The notes under the pieces: generated by a model
The model's input: only the letters and a program-made list of their open reading frames with translations
The model's database searches: none
Told to the model about the DNA's origin: nothing
Program-made: the position numbers and the translations under genes
From: Paenibacillus polymyxa
Lineage (GTDB): Bacteria > Bacillota > Bacilli > Paenibacillales > Paenibacillaceae
Length of the DNA stretch: 64,000 nt
Direction of reading: 5' to 3'
NCBI RefSeq assembly: GCF_015710975.1
Contig: NZ_CP049783.1
Span: 310,001-374,000 of the forward strand
In this document: positions 62,858 to 64,000 of the stretch, in pieces
Layout: each line of letters begins with the position of its first letter
Numbering within the stretch: the first letter of the stretch is position 1

Positions 62858-64000
62858 TCAGCCTTTGATTGTGAACCCTTCTTGAGCGGGCACATCGGCA
62901 TGCTGTGCTGTCGTCTGATGTTGTCTAAAGAATAACGGATAGATCACGAAGGCCACCAGCAGACTCACACAACCAATGACGCCCAGAGCAATCAAATCCT
63001 TAAAGATGTATGTGATATCCAGACCCTTGAGCGTAATGTTCCGTACTGCGTCCAAATAATACGTCAGCGGCAATATTTCAGCAAGCCCTCGCAAGAAGCC
63101 GGGCATTGCTTCTAATGGCCACGTATAACCTGACAGCATAAAGGAAGGAACAGCAATGAGCATCAGAGTTTGTGTTGCATCCACTCTGGTCTTGGAAAAG
63201 AGACTGAACAGGAACCCTAATCCACACAAAGCAAAGTTAAAGACCAGCGAAACCAAAATCAATGGCAGTACCTGTCCCCTAAACGGAATATCGAAGCATA
63301 AAGCGCTAATACTGAATACAGTCAGCACATTAAAAGCTCCCGCCGCATAATAGGGTGCTAGCTTGGCAATAGCCAAGCGCCAAGGGGTGTTTTTCCATGC
63401 GCCAAATCTTCCCCAAGTCCCAGCTTCCTTATCACGCGTGCAAGACAACGCAATACCTAGCAGCAGACACTGCTGGAGAGCCGCAGAAATAACCCCCAAC
63501 GGCATGAAAAGCTTATAATCATATACCGGGTTAAATAGCACTCTGGATCGGAACGGGATGGTAGTCAGCGTCGAGGCGGCCTGATCGGCGTTCATTCCCT
63601 TTTGCTTCATGGAATTGAGCGATACTCCGGCACTCACGCTACTAATGACCTGATTGGCAATCCGACTGGCACTATTGGAATACATCATATTACTGCCGTC
63701 AATCAGCGTAAGCACAGGTGGATTTTCCCCATGCTTAAGCCGAGTGGTAAAGTTATCTGGAATGACAATTCCGACCTTGGCTTCCCCAGTCTCTACTTGG
63801 CGGACTACATCATCCTGATTGGTCACTTGCCGTGTAACGGCAAATGAATCAGTCGCGTCGAACGCCTGAATGATTTGGCGACTAAGCTGCGAATTATCTC
63901 CGTCATACACCGTAACAGGCATCTCGGTAATCCGCTGATGCGAATACAGGAAGCCGAACAGTATCGTATACACAATTGGCGTAATCAGCAGAATAGCCAT
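62858..64000 (-). CDS. ABC-2 type permease (YhgE/DrrB-like), 5' end outside the window
   Basis: About 380 residues are visible and the frame is open at the right edge, so the N-terminus is probably missing; the ATG at the very edge need not be the start. The layout is a membrane helix (MAILLITPIVYTILFGFLYS), an extracellular domain (VTVYDGDNSQLSRQIIQAFD, VGIVIPDNFTTRLKHG), then five to six helices (LMLIAVPSFMLSGYTWPLEAMP). This fits ABC2_membrane_3 drug or polymer exporters. The partner genes lie outside the window. Confidence 0.87.
   Translation of the reverse strand: MAILLITPIVYTILFGFLYSHQRITEMPVTVYDGDNSQLSRQIIQAFDATDSFAVTRQVTNQDDVVRQVETGEAKVGIVIPDNFTTRLKHGENPPVLTLIDGSNMMYSNSASRIANQVISSVSAGVSLNSMKQKGMNADQAASTLTTIPFRSRVLFNPVYDYKLFMPLGVISAALQQCLLLGIALSCTRDKEAGTWGRFGAWKNTPWRLAIAKLAPYYAAGAFNVLTVFSISALCFDIPFRGQVLPLILVSLVFNFALCGLGFLFSLFSKTRVDATQTLMLIAVPSFMLSGYTWPLEAMPGFLRGLAEILPLTYYLDAVRNITLKGLDITYIFKDLIALGVIGCVSLLVAFVIYPLFFRQHQTTAQHADVPAQEGFTIKG

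Noticed and set aside
1..64000. CRISPR array, insertion sequence, rRNA operon
   Set aside because: No regularly spaced repeats, transposase frames or rRNA sequence were seen anywhere in the window.

Overview
The window looks like the chromosome of a Paenibacillus, most likely of the P. polymyxa group. The reasons are low-GC Firmicute gene style (strong AAGGAGG-type ribosome sites, many TTG and GTG starts), Bacillus-type tRNA genes, and the gene order alr-ndoAI-ndoA-tex-cmpA-sprT-tRNA. That order matches the equivalent Bacillus subtilis region, except that no sigB module lies between ndoA and tex. I see no rRNA, insertion sequence, CRISPR array or intact prophage. The genus is an inference from gene content; no database search was run.

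Layout. 1-10000 (minus strand): a Gram-positive tad/Flp pilus operon (CpaE-like ATPase, TadA, TadB, TadC, Flp pilin, two TadE-like proteins, a DUF5702 protein, prepilin peptidase, and the start of a DUF6382 protein). A promoter and an intrinsic terminator-like hairpin precede its first gene. 10087-12729: a His-rich small protein and a tandem KdpD-sensor protein with no kinase domain. 12949-16518: an mntABCD-type metal ABC transporter with candidate MntR-like operators. 16755-18960: a LppM-like lipoprotein, a DCC thiol oxidoreductase, a small unknown protein and Ohr. 19396-22762: MntH, then a PadR regulator with an MFS exporter.

22892-28535 (minus strand): a kdp potassium-uptake operon headed by a c-di-AMP (ydaO) riboswitch. 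It carries two genes too short for ordinary gene calling (a 37-aa membrane peptide and 25-aa KdpF) plus a 131-aa Rossmann-like protein. 28949-36398: glutathione peroxidase behind an OhrR-like box, then a tRNA-rich stretch. Two nearly identical tRNA-Leu genes bracket a 3.4-kb block with a solitary UreF-like gene, three XRE regulators and a MarR regulator. After this come tRNA-Lys, tRNA-Glu, a DeoR/HAD pair, tRNA-Ser, tRNA-Asn, SprT and CmpA.

36502-42577: tex, the ndoA/ndoAI toxin-antitoxin pair, alr and a lipoprotein. 42688-48804: a LysE exporter, a Fur-boxed siderophore-binding lipoprotein, a Btr-like AraC regulator fused to a binding-protein domain, formate-THF ligase and a DUF6933 protein. 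49112-53864: a two-component system with an antibiotic-type ABC transporter, then an FMN riboswitch in front of an EamA transporter. 54091-64000: a chemoreceptor, a carboxylesterase, and a GbsR/OpuA glycine-betaine locus whose permease carries two fused, duplicated substrate-binding domains. The window ends in a truncated ABC-2 permease.

Common theme: ion and osmotic homeostasis is dense here (Kdp with c-di-AMP control, KdpD-like sensor, OpuA, MntABCD/MntH, Fur-controlled iron uptake). The least ordinary items are the triple-domain OpuA fusion, the tandem KdpD protein, the two riboswitch-controlled transport units, the possible attenuator before the tad operon and the tRNA-Leu-bracketed block.
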